From contig NW_002060943.1 in NCBI RefSeq assembly GCF_000150275.1, positions 9,766,209 to 9,830,208 on the forward strand: 64,000 nt of DNA, read 5' to 3'. Position numbers and translations under genes: made by a program. This DNA comes from Trichoplax adhaerens (taxonomy: Eukaryota > Placozoa > Uniplacotomia > Trichoplacea > Trichoplacidae). The notes under the pieces are model-generated. The model was given only the letters and a program-made list of their open reading frames with translations, did not search any database and was not told where the DNA came from. Shown here piece by piece: positions 1 through 14,845 of the stretch (position 1 is the stretch's first letter; the number at the start of each line of letters is the position of its first letter).

Positions 1-12
1 AGTTTTACCTAC

Positions 13-3000
13 CGTCTAGTTTAATTTTTAGTTGTTTTCGCACTAAAGCAAAGATCGTAGCATTGAATTTGACGTTGTTATCAGTCCCAAGAGGCATGTG
101 CATACCCATTAAATTCTGAAATAAGAAGCTATTAAAATATCTTTTCTCTATTAAGGAAATTTTCTAGTGTTGCTAACCCTATATGCAGTAGAGTCCGGAC
201 ATAACTTGCCGAGGCCTAACGGAGGAGAAATTCTTCTAAGCAACTTCACCATGTCGTCAAATTTAATTCGACCTCTAAATTATATAAGTCAAGTTGATAA
301 AGCTTCAATTAGTTTGCACGCTTCACTGATAATGCATATGGTAATTGCGTAAAATTTTGACAGCATTCGAAAAGATACACTTAAATTCAGACTAAAGTAT
401 CTATTGTCTAGTCATTCTTTGTTGTGATACGAATGATATTCTTACACCTACCAGTCGCATCTTATACCGTGTACCAAGTATATTGTAACAGTCTTGAACT
501 AAACTAAACTGTTATCAGCAGACTATCAAATCTCATTCAGATTAAAATCAGGGACTTTAATATTTATCAGATCTACCTAACCTCAATTTCATCAACTAGT
601 TACAGTAAAAGCTGTATTAGCTATTAGCTATTAGCTGTCATAATTATTAAACCGAAATAATGTATGAATCAAAATGGATCCCAAGCTAAGTAATATTGAC
701 AACAGATTCTAGGATAATACATACAAGCATTCACTTCATTAAGCTCTACATGATATTATATTTCTACGTTGCATTAAAGGCGGGTAAGTCGGATCCGACT
801 TATCTTGCATTAATGGCACTATCGCACTAATAGCGGGTTTTAAGTCAGATTCTGATTAATGCGGGTGTACTAACAGCATTTAAAACGGGTAAATCAGACT
901 GTGACTTATCTTGCGCCTAGTATCTTATAAAATTAGGAGAGGTTCACCTTTAAGGCTTTTTGTGACAGAAACAAGTGAAAGTATAAAATTGGAAAATATG
1001 CTGAATACAGTAACCACGAGCTAAAATTATGAGTCCAAAACATGGTCAAGATCTACTTTAGAAACTGCTATCTACAGTATTCCCATATTTACAAATTTTT
1101 CATTTCATACAACCGTAATCGTTATGAGAAACTTTTAAGTTGTTATATCATCTCATTGTTATACTCCATAGACAATGAAATGTAGAAGACCTTCAGAGCA
1201 TGTGCATATTTACGTTTGAATTCAACTTATAGCAGCATAACGAATAACGTTATTAAAGTCTATATACGTAATGCATGTATACTAGTTATGGAATAACTGA
1301 TTGTGATATATATATCCGTATACATATGAATAGTTAACACGCAGTTCTACCACCATATTAAGACATCAAGATACAGCACTGAAGCCTAACATGGTATTAA
1401 ATAGATCAATACAGTATGTGCTTACACCCAGCGTATATACTGTAAGCTGTGTAAAAATTAACATACAGCTGTGAGTTGGATAGTACTTTCATGCTTATTA
1501 CTATTTTAAGTATACATACGTAGCTTCAGGATCAAAAAAGGACCACGCTTGCACAAATTCGTCGAGATGATGAGGGCCAAGAATTGAAATATCTCTCGTC
1601 AGGTAATCGAAGTTATCCATAATAACGGCTACAAATAGGTTTATTACCTATAAGAATATCACAACGTTTTACGAACATTTTGTCTATAATATCAATCACA
1701 TCGAAAATTCTTAAATCAAGCCTTTGCCAAAATGAGCTTACCAAAAATGATGAAAGGACGTAAAATGAAGAAAAATATAAATAACTAATGTTGCTGCCAC
1801 ATGAATTTTCACTGCACCCATTACCGGTCCTCCAAGTGCAACTAAGTGTAATTAGTTGCCAGTTTTCACCAGTAGCGCAGCTATATCAACAGAAAAGTCA
1901 AGGAAGCTAGTCATTTATATTTAAAGAATCGATTTTCATACGTTTACAGAATCATCTCCGCTGTAAAACGAGCAGCGCACAATTAATGCACGGATTACTG
2001 AAGAAATTATCTTTACGTACCGAAACAGCACCAGTACTGAACTGAAGAACGAATGAAAGTTATTATATTCTGTTATTGCCGACCCAGGTGAAGTCAAAAC
2101 AGTTCCGAATAACTAGCGAGTGCAACGATCATTATTTAAATCATGGTTTTCTATTCATACAACAAACATAGGTTGATAAAGTCAATTAATCACTACTATA
2201 GTAATCCAACCTGCATCCCAATCACAGCATAAATGAAGAAAACGAAAACGATCAGCAAACCAACATACGGCAAGGCCTAATTAAGAATACATTCACATCA
2301 CATCAATTACTAGAATGATCAAATAAACGTTATTTATTCGCTGCTAGAATCACCCTAATAAAAACATTGGGAAACCAGTTTCTTAACCAACATTAGGGTA
2401 AGAGTCAATATAATAAAGTATCTCACCTGAAAGGATTTCATAAATGTCCACAGTAAGGTGCGCATTCCACCTCCTCGACTTAGTAATTTCACCAAACGCA
2501 TTGCACGAAATAATCGAAAAAAGTTGACACTGAAATCTACAGTTACATTGGAACTATCCTATCGTAAAAGTAATTTAATTAATTCAATTAGCTTATGCCA
2601 ATGATTTGTATTTATAAGTAAAGAAAAACCTATCGAGAATCAAGAAATACTATCACTGCAAGATCTTATACCTCGAGAATCAAGAAATACCATCACTACA
2701 AGATCTTATACTGTAATTTTTAACACTAATTCAATTCCTACCTTGTATATTTCGGATATTACAATATCTATTATGCTTCCGACAACAATAACAAAATCGA
2801 AAACATTCCACTTATCGCGAAAATAATTCTATAGAAAGTGAAAAATATTTAGAGATCCTGATGTGGAATTACAAAAATATCAAGCTACACAAGTGCATTG
2901 ATTCTATCAAACCTGTGGTTTAAAAGCTACTATTTTCAATATCGCTTCTAAACCAAACAGGACAGTAAATCCAATATTCAGATATTCTAATACGTCATTA

Positions 3001-6000
3001 TAAACTCTAGAAGGCCTATAAACCTATTTATTCATAACAGATCATTTGAAATTAGCAATTATGGTCATCAATTAGTTTTGATCACGGAATACATCTATTT
3101 TCAATGTTTGATTATTACCTGCATCATTAATGTCATTGTGTTTAAAGTTATAAGGCCAAATATAGTATATTCAAATCCTAGGGAAGTAGCTAACTTCCAA
3201 ACCGCCAACTGCAGCTTATTTTTGGGTATATATCTTTTTTGGGGCTTTGTTTTTAACGCAAATTCGATACAATTTCGCTTTAAAAAATGAAATAAAACGC
3301 TAAATTGGATTTGACTACATTTTAGTATGTCAATAATGCTTGTAATGCTTATACTATATCTCTGTAGTCATAAACTCCGGCATAACTATATGGATTATAA
3401 TCTATCAATAAAAGCGCTTCAACTAAATATTACTTGATTCTTGTCCAGATCGCAGTTTCTATACTCTTGTTCGCCTTCAGTTTGAAAAGTTACAATAACG
3501 AAGCCAACAAATATGTTTACCATAAAGAATGCTACAATAATTATGTAAATTACGAAGTAGATCGCTACGAGGGGTTGGTGATTTCTACTAGGTCCTCGGC
3601 CAGCTTCCGTTGCATCAATTGCACGATATAGGATACTAAATATACATTTAGAATGTACCTTAAAGGTCAATTTCGATTTTCAACTTGATAACAGAACTAA
3701 ATCTCGAGAATTCTTAATTTTACAGCACAAATTACAAGCCTGACATTATCTTATGAATGCTAAATTAAAAAATCGGAGAATACCGTATGTCATTAGTATA
3801 CCTGGGCCATCCTTCGAACGTTGTAATCGTAAATAGAGTCATCATCGCGTTAGGAACATTATCAAAATTGAAAGAAGATTCTTTCCATATACGTGGTTCA
3901 ACCTCAAAATATAATGAAAAGTTTGATAAAACTTCAATGAAGTTGCATAAGTACGTACTGCTCGAGGAAACACAAGAAAGTAACAATAGCACATTCATTG
4001 AAAAGCTATGCTAAGTCTATTTATCGTAGCATGGAACTGAATAAGATTAACAACGATACTTGCTATATTTGAAAAGAAGTCAACAAATACTTTATCCCTT
4101 AACTTCAACAGCTGAATCAATTTTAATCAAAGGCAGCGTTTATCACAGCGACGTCGATAAATACTTATTTAATTAATCGCAAGCTAGAAATCTTAAAGAA
4201 AGCGTTTACCTATGCAACTAAAGCTAATCTGAAAATACAGTTACAACTACAGTAATGAAAGACTTCTGCTACATCTTTACCTACTATTAAATGCGGCACC
4301 AGCGATTATAAAATGGTGAACTATATTTAGCTATCGATTACAACGCTAAATTTACCGTACAACACTGATTGTACAATACTTCGATGTCGGACGCTCAGCA
4401 AGATGATAGTAATCAGAAAGTTAAACAAAACGAATACTGCCCTTTAAGTATAAGTACAGATAAACGACCTTTCCGATATGATGTAATTAATGAACATAAA
4501 TACTTCAATATTATTAAAAAATTTTTCCTAAAGAGATCAGATTACAAGAGCTGTTTCCTCCTTATCTATAAATAAATTCTGCTTGTTCCTGCGTACATTA
4601 GTCTATAAATATTAAAATATGACTGTGTGGCCACGAATTCAAGGCATAAAAGTTACTAGTTTCTCGCACTGCTATGAAGAAAGTCTACTGTAAATGATTG
4701 CTGCACACAAGACAAATATGACAAATTTACAAAGGATACACATCTTTATAATTTACGATACCTGAGTACTAAATACTCGATTATTACCGCAGTATTCAGC
4801 GTAGTACTGTAGCTATTGTATCTTTACTAACAAGTTTAATGTTACGTACCATTGACAATCACCAAATATCACATAAAAATACGTTATAAATAAATATACT
4901 ACCGAACACTATAATACAGGATCAGTAATGCATAACTTTCAAATATAAATTGTTTACAGGAATTGACAAGCACGGTCTTCAAACAAAAATATAATCAAAA
5001 AAATTTTTAAAACCGAAGACATAGAGCTTAATGAGTATATAAAATCGTAAAATTTGAACCGCTAATTACACAAGCTACCTGCAAATAGTTTAAATCTCCC
5101 GTCGGATAATTATAGTAAGATCCCCTAATGACAAAATATTGTTGAATACCGTGAATAAAAATTACTAGGTATACAAATTCTATAACTAGTAAATGAAACA
5201 ATGACTCTAACGACAACAGAACTTAGCCCTAACTTGCATGTGCTATTATCCATTTTAGATGCATCTGTACAAAAATAAAATCTTCCCTATTGTAGCAAAA
5301 TGTGTTGACGTTAAACAATTGATAACAAGTAGAGATATCTTTCTTTAGAATTCACTTACTTTAAATAACTGGACTCCTATTACAGCGAACATGAATACCA
5401 ATAACAATGTAACAAGCATGATACTCCAGATGGTTTTTATTGCTACAAAAACGCACTGAACGACATGCTATCATAATAGAAAATTACAAATACCACTTTA
5501 TTCACATCGTAGACGACAGTAATACAATTAAGAATTAGCCAAAGATAACAAACCTTCAATCCACGCGCTCGATTTAATGCCCTTAAGGGTCTCAATACTC
5601 GAAGGACACGGAGTACTTTTAGCTGTTTCAAATTCTCTTCACTTTAATATAAATGTACGCGTATATAAACATTCACCGTTTCAATAATCAGTAGCTCATC
5701 AAATATAACATTATAAACATTTAATTTACTTACGCAATTGTATAATCTGCAATAGATACAGCTATAACGATCATATCAAGGATATTAAATATGTTTCGAA
5801 AATACGATCCTTCGTGCATTATTACCCCAAATGCAATCATCTATAATTTGAAACGTAGTTAAAATTGTTTAAAATATCGTATCATTGATTTATTAATTTA
5901 ATGAATACCGACGCAACAATAGGTAAAACAATATTCTGTTCTATAGTAGATCTTCCAAAATGAAAACTTACTTTCATTGCCGCCTCAACACAGAATATTG

Positions 6001-9000
6001 CTGTAAAGGTTTTATCGCAGTAACTCAGAACCTAGACAAATATATTAAGACATTCTTTTCAAATTACGTAATTGATTTTAACTCAAAAAAGTTACCGTGG
6101 AAATCATACACGCCTAACCTGATTTCGAATTTTATCTTTCCCTAAGGGATCTTCAGCAGCTAGAGTTATGCTGCTCAATATTATAATTATTAGTATAATA
6201 TTAGAAAAGTAAAGATTGGTGACGAAATCGAAAATCTTGCAACGAAATCTAAAACAGCAAAGAAATATACAGCACTTCATTTCTTCTCATGAAAAGTGAA
6301 ACGATTGAATACCTGTATTATATATAATACGACATAATACTTTAAGATAGTTTCCTATTGAATTTGTCGTAAGTCATCTAACCTATTTGTGGATTTAAAA
6401 AGAAACATTGACGTAGCTTTTGGTATTGGCACAATAACTCGATCAGGAATCTTTTTCCAATTGATTTGTGTAGTATTGGTTCGAAAAGAGGCATCTAAAC
6501 GAGGTCTAGCTGGCTCTTCAGCTGAAAGATTTACAAAACATAGATAATCATGTTACTGATGCGATACTGAAGTCTATAGCAAATTTTTTTGTTGCAATTC
6601 ACAATATCACGATACAAGAACAATGCAACGGGAAACTACACTATAACTTCAAAAAATTTAACTGGTTTACATTTGCAAAATGCAAAATAGCCCGTAATTA
6701 TAAATTTTCCGCTATGTGCTGCTTGAATCTACTTACTACAGTCACTGTTCGAATCTAGTTCTTCAACTCGAGACAGTTCAGATTCCTGACAACCACATCA
6801 AAAAATATTACTGTATATGTACTAAAATCAAAAATTTATGAGCCCAAAGTCACTTCAATTAAGTTCTTACTGTCTCGCTAAAAACAGCCATTTTGTATAC
6901 AGGATTCGAAAAATCATTTTCCAGATCTCCCTCGTACATAACTTTAGATAATTTCTGTATATCATCCTTGAGTAAAGAAATTAAGTGAGCACATACGTTA
7001 ACTGGAGCCATCCATCAAGGTGGCGCAGATACTTAAATAGTGAAACTTTAACCAGACTGTGACTACTTCATATACAGTAAAATTCCCAAGAACTTACCGG
7101 ATTTTCCTCGGAAGAAACATTTTCTACGGCGGAACTAAACATAGATAAAGATAAATATCAAAACACTGTAAAGCCAAAGGAAAATCTTTGGTATTCGCTA
7201 GCATTTTATTAATCAATTTACTAACCCAATACTAATATTACCATAACGCAAAGACTGTACAGGTGTCTGCAGCTTCTGTAACCTCTGCTCTTTCGCCATT
7301 TTCCTCTTTGCATTTCTCCTTTCATTTATCTCAGTCAAACTCTCAGCATTCGCTAGATTATCCACCGCAATAGCAAGAAAAACATTCAAGAGAATGTCTG
7401 TATTTCAATCATCTTCAGTTAAGGATAAATCAGTTTACACCAGAACATACAAACGGCTATTAAATTTGTACAACCATGTTAAATCGAAGTACAGCACCTA
7501 AAGATACAGTTCCCTACTACAACTAAGATAATAAAATAAAATACAGCTAAAATGCCAAATCTGTCGATTCCGTCCAAAGCTTTTATGCCGTTATACATAA
7601 TCTCATTCCAGTCTTCCCCAGTAAGAATCTAAATGATTAAAGGAATTAGTCACCAACAGAACATCTACTAAAACATAACTCTCGTCATATAACTCTCTCA
7701 AGCAAAGAAATACCTGAAATACGGTTAGCAATGATTGCCAAAATGAATCAAAGTTACTACGTGGAATAGACTTGTTAAAATTAAACCTATTTCAAATACC
7801 CAAAATCAATATCGGTAACCATGACATCCTATGGTATACAGATTGATTACTATCATACACAAACACACCTTCCCCCAAAAATTTGCATTCCTAATAATGC
7901 AAAAATTAAAACGAAGAGAAACAGCAGCAGTAGAAGGCTAGCAATTGAGCGCATACTATTTAAGAGTGATGCAACTAAATTACGAAGTGTGTTCCAATAT
8001 CTATAGATAATAAATACATCATCTCAAATATTAGTCAAAAATCTCACCGAGAACAGCTTTTAATCAGACTACTGTCAAACTTACCTAGTTATTTTAAATA
8101 TTCTAAGTAATCGAACACAACGCAGAACGCTTAAACCAAGAGCAGCAGCTCCTCCAATTATAGCAATAAAAATTAATTCGATTATACTAACAAGAACAAC
8201 CTGAAAAAGTCCATAAACACACGGATAGGTTTAACTTTGGAACACGTTGAGTAACTAATTACAATTGAGATATATCTAAGCATATAAGATTTTATAAACC
8301 AAAGAAAGAGAGCTTTGTCTTACCAGAAAGTCAAATCTGTTAAATAAAGACATAAAATATCCTTCAATTCCTAAAGCATACATCTTAATGGACATTTCAA
8401 TCGTGAAAAGGCCCACAAACACAGAATTGGTAATCGCTGTAACCGATTACAAATAGTTAGTACTCTTTGATATTTAATAAACAAGATCTCAAACAAAATT
8501 GTAGCACTAGCCCTGTAAAATATGCGTATAGCAATATGTAAACCCCCTACAATGTCAACTTTGTTAACACAACCTACATAAAAACTGCGTGACCACCCTT
8601 TGCTGTTCATAATGTTCCACAGCCAAGCATATAGTATTTAATAGCACAGCCAGAATAACCAGCCAGTAGAACGTTTGACTTTTGACTACAAGACGACAGT
8701 ATCTCCTAGACCTTTTGTGCCATCTCTTCAGCTGATGCCTAAATACAAGTGAGAATTTAACTTTCTGATCCCAACGCCAATACATAAGAAAGCGACTGTA
8801 CATGATAATGTATCACTAATATATGTCACACATACGCGTATATACCTAAATCGAAAACAGTAAACTTTCTTTTCCTCGACAGCAGATCCTTGGCTGCCAT
8901 GTTCGACGTCATCAAATCTAACTCCTTCCGCTGGTAGGTTGATGTCAATCGTGGTGCAATGTCCAAACGAATTCGCCAAAAAAGTGATATACCAACAATT

Positions 9001-12000
9001 AAAGTTTAAATTTAAAAATATAATATAGAAATTTTGGGTACCTGCAACTTGCTGTTCCATATCAACTTGTAAGTCATCCACATCAACTTCTAAGTCCTCG
9101 GCTTTACCTATCCATTCCAAATATCCCCTATAATCTTCCTCAATTTGGCGTTTTTCTCGTAATTTCTTGAAATCTCCCGAAACTCTTGCTTTTTCCCGCT
9201 CCTTAGAAAACTCACTATATAATAATAACGAAAGACATTTAGACAGTACATCGAACAGAAATCACTTATTCTTTACAGCTATTATTATCAAGTCTAATAG
9301 TGTATAATGTACATGTACAGCATTGTACTGACTCTTTATATTCTAAAGACAATAACCCACCCGCTAAGGACACCGAGAACTAAATTCAGCACAAAAAATG
9401 AGCCTAAAATAATAAGCGTAACGAAATAAATCCAAGGCCATTCACTACCCACTGCATCATTTATCTGTAAATATAAGAGCACATACAAATGAACGTTGTA
9501 CAAATATAAAAGACATTAAAATATTATTCAAAGCCTAATCTTCATATAATGATCATTGTAAGCACTAATATACAGTATTTCTATACATTAAATCCAAAAT
9601 CTATGTGATAGTTCCTATTTGAATCAAAGGAATAGCGTACACTATACATAATATTAGTCCATCCTTCCATAGTTATACATTGGAAAACGGTCAACATAGA
9701 GAGGCCAATGTTGTCAAAGCTAGTTATTCCCGCATTGGGTCCAGTCCAATTGCGCAAACAGACATATCCAGACTTGCAGTGGTGGGCAGACTCAAAGGAT
9801 TCCGAAGCAGCGCATGGACGAGGATCATTAATTAGCTTTTCTGATTACAGAATAGATGCAGTTAATTAACTACAATAAACCTATCAAAACATATTAATAT
9901 CATAATAACGAAAATAGTTGTGCACGCAATCGATCGGTATTAATTCTGTGTAACCAAAAGGTTAAAGTTACAGATTACAATATAACTGCAACGTCTTGAA
10001 GTCCGATTTACTAATTAGCCTTCACGGTTTCGTGCACCCAATATTAGCGAGTATAACCTAGGCGAGAGTCTGCTTACTGCAACGTACAAGTATGTATTCC
10101 TTATAACTTGAACTGAGGGCCACCAAAATTTGTTAACTGAAACAACTAAATTACAGTATTTCCCATTTCGATTTCAAATACTATCACTTATCGGCGTCGA
10201 TACTAATTAGTACAAATCCATTACAACCGAATCATTTATCAAAGAATGTTTCATTCCATAGATAAATCACTTACAGTAAATAGAGTACAATACTATCGAC
10301 TGTTAGCTTACAGGCTTTCAATTAGATCTAGTGCTGCTTTCAAACAAAAATACCCTTAATTACGGTATATTTATATCAACATGTGAGAGCTTGTACTACC
10401 CAAGCAGTGTCTATTAGTTTCAATTTATTGTACAGTATATATACTGTATATATCTATCTGCCATAATCAATAATTCATTAACTATCTATAAATTCTTCAG
10501 TTTCAGCCATAAATTGCTACATAAAAATTTTTACAATATAACGTATACTTTGTTATTTACTTGTGATGTTGTGATAACATGCTCGATGCAGGACTCCGTT
10601 AAATAATTCTAAACCAATGGTTGCATAAATTATTATTACAAATACCACAAGCGCTGCAACATGAAATAGAGGGACCATGGCCTTCATAATAGCATTCATC
10701 ACTACCTGTAAACCTAAACATTGTTGATTGCAGAGCCGTTTAAGCGCGTTTTCTAAAAGGATTCTTCTCTCTAAATACATCTCTACTACACAATTTAAAT
10801 TTTCAAGGTTCATGGCCCTTGTTATGCTTACTAGGAACGCCTGACACCAATCTCAAAGGCCTTAAAACACGAAACGCTCTGAGAGCTCGCAAGACATCAA
10901 TATTTTGATTAGATGACGAAGTTGCAGTGAAGATGATATTTATGATACTACAGAATCAAATAGAAAACATTTGTACATACATGACCATTACATCCATACG
11001 AGTATTTTAGACTCATACTTCAAAAGTTAGGAACTTTTCAACATGATCTATAGCTTAAGTGTACTAACCCAACAATTACAATTATGAAATCTAATATATT
11101 CCATCCATTCCTTAGATAAGCTCCAGAAGGAATTGCAAAGCCATATGTGATTATTTTCAAGAAACTCTCGATAGTAAAAATTGCCAAAAATACGTATTCC
11201 ACCTTTTCCTTAAGAAAATATTGCGAAAGGGTACTAAATTGTAGGTATATTTCATTTGACAAAAATTACTGTTACATTTCGATATGAAATCAATTCTTTC
11301 TTCGCTTATGACATTCGAACGATCGTATTCGCCGCATACGTACTGTATATGCTGTACTGTACTTTATTACATTAGATTAACATGATCAAAAGGAATACTG
11401 TACTTCGCGTACGACCAGAAGGTCGTAAACGCGTTTTGTTACTAGTTGGCTACCGTTTCATTGCTTCATATACAGTACTGTACTGTACTGTATAGACGAT
11501 TTTTATCGTCAAAACATACTGTACTATTAATGATAGCTAGCGAAGACAAGTTTACGTCCGCAATAAATACAGTAATACGCATACCTTAATACAATAACAT
11601 ATTAACCATAAAGTATTTAAATTATAGTTCTATCTATTGAATAACCGAAGCTACTCACCATATTCTCATTCAGCAGCGTATTATCATTATTAGGTAAAGG
11701 CTGATACAGGGCCAGGGCAACGCAATTAGCAAAAATAGTGAATAGAATCAAGTATTCAAAGGCTGTAATAACGCCGAACGATGTTAAGAAAAACCTTAAA
11801 CTAGTAGATTGATTAGTACTGCACATAAGAGATAGTGATTTTTGTTAGAATTCGTAGTGAAGACTTCACTTGAAGATTCCAACGACTTCATATAATTAAT
11901 CAACAATGGTTGAATACTTCAGCGGATAAACCCTCACAAGCTACAGGTTACTAACAAGTGTAGAACCTTACATACTGTAGTAGCACTGTAAAAAAGTACC

Positions 12001-13710
12001 TTACAATAATACAACGATACGAGCACGCATTGCGATACGAAAGTGAGATTTAATAAAGTTGCTAGGAATATACTGCAATAAGAAGAAGCAGCGTATCAAA
12101 TGCGTGACATCTGACCGTCACTCGTATTACAGCTAAAACCCTACATGAATATAAGTCCTAAATTGAAGTTTAAAGCATTAACTCTACTTATACAGGTGAC
12201 ATTTATTACTACTTAAAGGATATTTTTTTTCCACAACCGTGGTAGCAAACTGTCTGATAGGATTATCGGTTTTCAAGAAAAATAGGACTCTAGCAGCTCG
12301 AGGAGTTAAAGCTCCTTGTTTCGCCTTGTAGTGTTGAATTCTTCCTTGAATTGCTCCTCGTCGTTTGGCTCTTGCTATAGCAGCTGTCTCAAGAAGCGTA
12401 CCAGCAACAGACGGAGACAATCGGTCTCGAATATCGCTCAGATCTAATGTGCTTTTGCCATCGTCTAAATGATAAACGTAATATCAGCATAAATGTACCA
12501 AACTACGGTGTACACGATAACGTCTTCCGGATATCAGAGACGAATCAGATAGGAGTATTGTACAGACTAACATTCAATCATCATTATAACTCCGCGCAGT
12601 TAACAATTAATGTTCGTGCGCACTACAAATTCTAAAAATATAAGAAATCATAACATAAATAAATAAATACTGAAAGGCCTCAATAACCTACAGAAACAGA
12701 ATCGGACGTCATCAAATCGAATATCTCTTCAAACGCGAAAATCAATAAAACAAATAGAGTTCATTACTTCAGTTATTACACTACTTACGATATGAAAGTT
12801 CAAACTGAACTGAAATGATTAGAAACTATAGTTCACATCAATTCCCTTCTGTACAGCGATAGTCCACAACACATTATTGAGTATTAAATCGGAAATCAGG
12901 GCTGTCAGATTTCAGAGAATCTTACCTTTACAGCTAACATATGATGCGAATGTATGCACAAGTAAGTATTACTACTTTAGGTTGCAGCAGAAAATTAATC
13001 CAAGTTCAATAAGCTGCACAATCACAGAAAAATCTACTCCGTACCGTTACATTCTTTAACTCCTGTAACACAGTCATGTGGCCATCTTTATAATCACGGT
13101 CACAAGCCTGTAATTTCCTAGCAGCAAACTACCAGAGCGATAGATCGCTGATACAGTTCAGAGAATTCTAGACATGACTTTCTCTCGAGATATACTGTAC
13201 AGTAATATATAATGATACTACGCATACTACAGTAATAGACATTCAAAACAAGGCCTTCGTAAAGTTAACTATTAATATTATATTAATGCACCTCGTAATT
13301 GTACGATCTTTTAAGTTAATTGACGCAGCAGTTCTAGTTGATGAAGTAAATTCTAATTAGTACGTCAAAATACAGTACTGTACAGATGGGAATGTCACTG
13401 AACTCGTACTACAACATTCAGTACTGTAGATAATTCTAAATGCGAAAGAAAAAACTAATATTCCACATAAACCGTTATAAAAACGTAAGACGAGTATTCA
13501 GATATCCATACATTGCTAGAAAATCGACAAAACTGTAAACTAATAACCGAGTCTTCTTCATACGGCATTTGCAAACAAACAAACAAATTATATATCATAA
13601 TGTCCCTTTGAAAAAAAGACGGAAATAAAAGTACGTATTTCATTTGGCACAATGAATCACTTTACGAAATTGCATAACAATTTACCTGTGCCTACTTTAT
13701 CATCAGCCAT
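13..13710 (-). CDS. CACNA1: Voltage-gated calcium channel alpha1 subunit, Cav1 (L-type) class, 3' end outside window
   Basis: Pore subunit of a high-voltage-activated Ca2+ channel in the plasma membrane. I trace 40 phase-consistent exons: 13686-13710 (ATG), 12213-12464, 11659-11762, 11069-11208, 10832-10947, 10561-10713, 9641-9840, 9361-9464, 9042-9214, 8846-8930, 8578-8738, 8324-8436, 8085-8200, 7869-8000, 7714-7786, 7508-7628, 7256-7397, 7098-7134, 6871-6966, 6737-6785, 6383-6521, 6119-6248, 5972-6031, 5734-5840, 5554-5641, 5360-5467, 5234-5286, 5079-5124, 3802-3902, 3434-3635, 3119-3277, 2913-3023, 2742-2828, 2427-2558, 2211-2276, 2021-2112, 1742-1880, 1520-1647, 178-274, 13-115; about 1,513 residues. 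The four pore loops give an EEEE filter: TMEGWT, TGEDWN, TFEGWP, TGENWQ. The beta-subunit site reads [11 protein letters not shown] (exon 9). Repeat [16 protein letters not shown] and IIIS5 AVIGVQLF favour Cav1 over Cav2. The IQ region lies off the edge. The first exon (MADDKVGT) is inferred. Head-to-head with CCP5. Confidence 0.96.
2633..2711. repeat. Two-copy 40-bp tandem repeat in a Cav1 intron
   Basis: TCGAGAATCAAGAAATAC and ATCTTATAC recur with a 40-bp period and three substitutions between copies, between Cav1 exons 33 and 34. Confidence 0.85.
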
Positions 13711-13840
13711 CGAGAAATGATAAAATTTTGCTCTACAAAACACGTACTGTGAATAAATAAACAAAAAATATAAATACTGGTACAGTAATAAACTCGCGAA
13801 AGACTTAATTTACTTGGTGCCTAAACGAAACATCGGCTAT

Positions 13841-14126
13841 ACTGTACAGTGCGTCTTTATTCCTTATTCTCGTATTGTGGCTGCAGTACTGTACTGTACA
13901 GTACTGTACCTACAATACAGTACAGCCAAACAGGAATGTACAGTACAACAGTACTGTACTGTACGCGTACGGGAGGCGCAAAACTCGAAACTAGAGTGAC
14001 ATTGCGTGTACAGGACAGTACAGTACAGTACAGTATAATGCAATTTATTCTAGCAGCTGTACACACAGTACTGTACTGTACTGTAGTTTCTTGGAGTAAC
14101 AGTTTTACTGTACAGTACTGTACATA
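13841..14126. repeat. (GTACW)n palindromic array, Cav1/CCP5 divergent promoter region
   Basis: Runs of GTAC followed by A or T at 5-bp spacing, broken by short unique stretches. Each run is its own reverse complement. It lies about 130 bp upstream of the inferred Cav1 ATG. Open frames through it on both strands are by-products of the repeat and are not genes. Confidence 0.93.
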
Positions 14127-14520
14127 GGGGAAAATTTTGATTGAGTAATCAGTTCTGACTTCTGAGCAATCCCTACCCTCAGCAACACTGACTTTTTTTA
14201 CCAAATGAGGCCGTAGATATCGAAAAATGGTTACTTAGTATGGAGCTTCCGTGTCTGTTTTCTAAATTCCTAGTACTGATTTAAATGATATCTACGACCT
14301 TATTCATATATCTGTTTCCAAGCAGAACTTAGTAACAGATAATAAGATTCAGTGTAATATAGCTTAATTTAGTAAAAATCGATCAATTTAAAATCGATTG
14401 TCTCCATACTAGAGTAGTTTCATAACTAGGCGTTTGGCACAATATTTTGACGGGATGAGACCGAAAGTATCTGTCCGTCCAAGAGTGGTCAGTCCGGTCT
14501 CGGTCTTCTTTACGTATATT

Positions 14521-14706
14521 ACTGTACGGTAAAGTAATGTGGCGGTAACTACAGCATCGCGCTGTACATAAAGTTCTTAGAATACTTACTGTACTGTACA
14601 GTACAGTACAGTACTGTATACTCATTATGTACAGAACAGTACTACTGTATAGTGAAATGGATAGTAGTGTACAGTACTGTACAGTACATTACAATACAGC
14701 ACAGTG
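14521..14706. repeat. Second (GTACW)n array, just upstream of CCP5
   Basis: Short GTACA/GTACT runs (for example at 14587-14620 and 14668-14690) ending about 140 bp before the CCP5 ATG. Together with the array at 13841-14126 it flanks a roughly 400-bp unique stretch in the 1.1-kb space between two divergent genes. A promoter role is inferred from position. Confidence 0.85.
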
Positions 14707-14845
14707 TATTAACACTTAACTCGTAAATAAACATTACAATCCTAATTCTCTTGTTAATTAGGTGTTACCGTAACCTGTTGAAGAATCTGCAACAGAATGT
14801 ACAAACGTAAAGATTATATCACATTTATATTTGCAAGTACTTTTA

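Noticed and set aside
3078-3670. Plus-strand frames opposite Cav1 exons (also near 3787-4014, 5960-6145, 7821-8006)
   Set aside because: Shadows of conserved minus-strand channel exons.
13814-14204. Overlapping open frames on both strands rich in Y, C, T, V and S
   Set aside because: They are translations of the GTACW array, which has no stop in several frames. There is no family similarity or splice logic.
14831-14845. Five-codon N-terminal extension of CCP5 from a TTG
   Set aside because: A normal ATG follows at 14846 and fits the family start.
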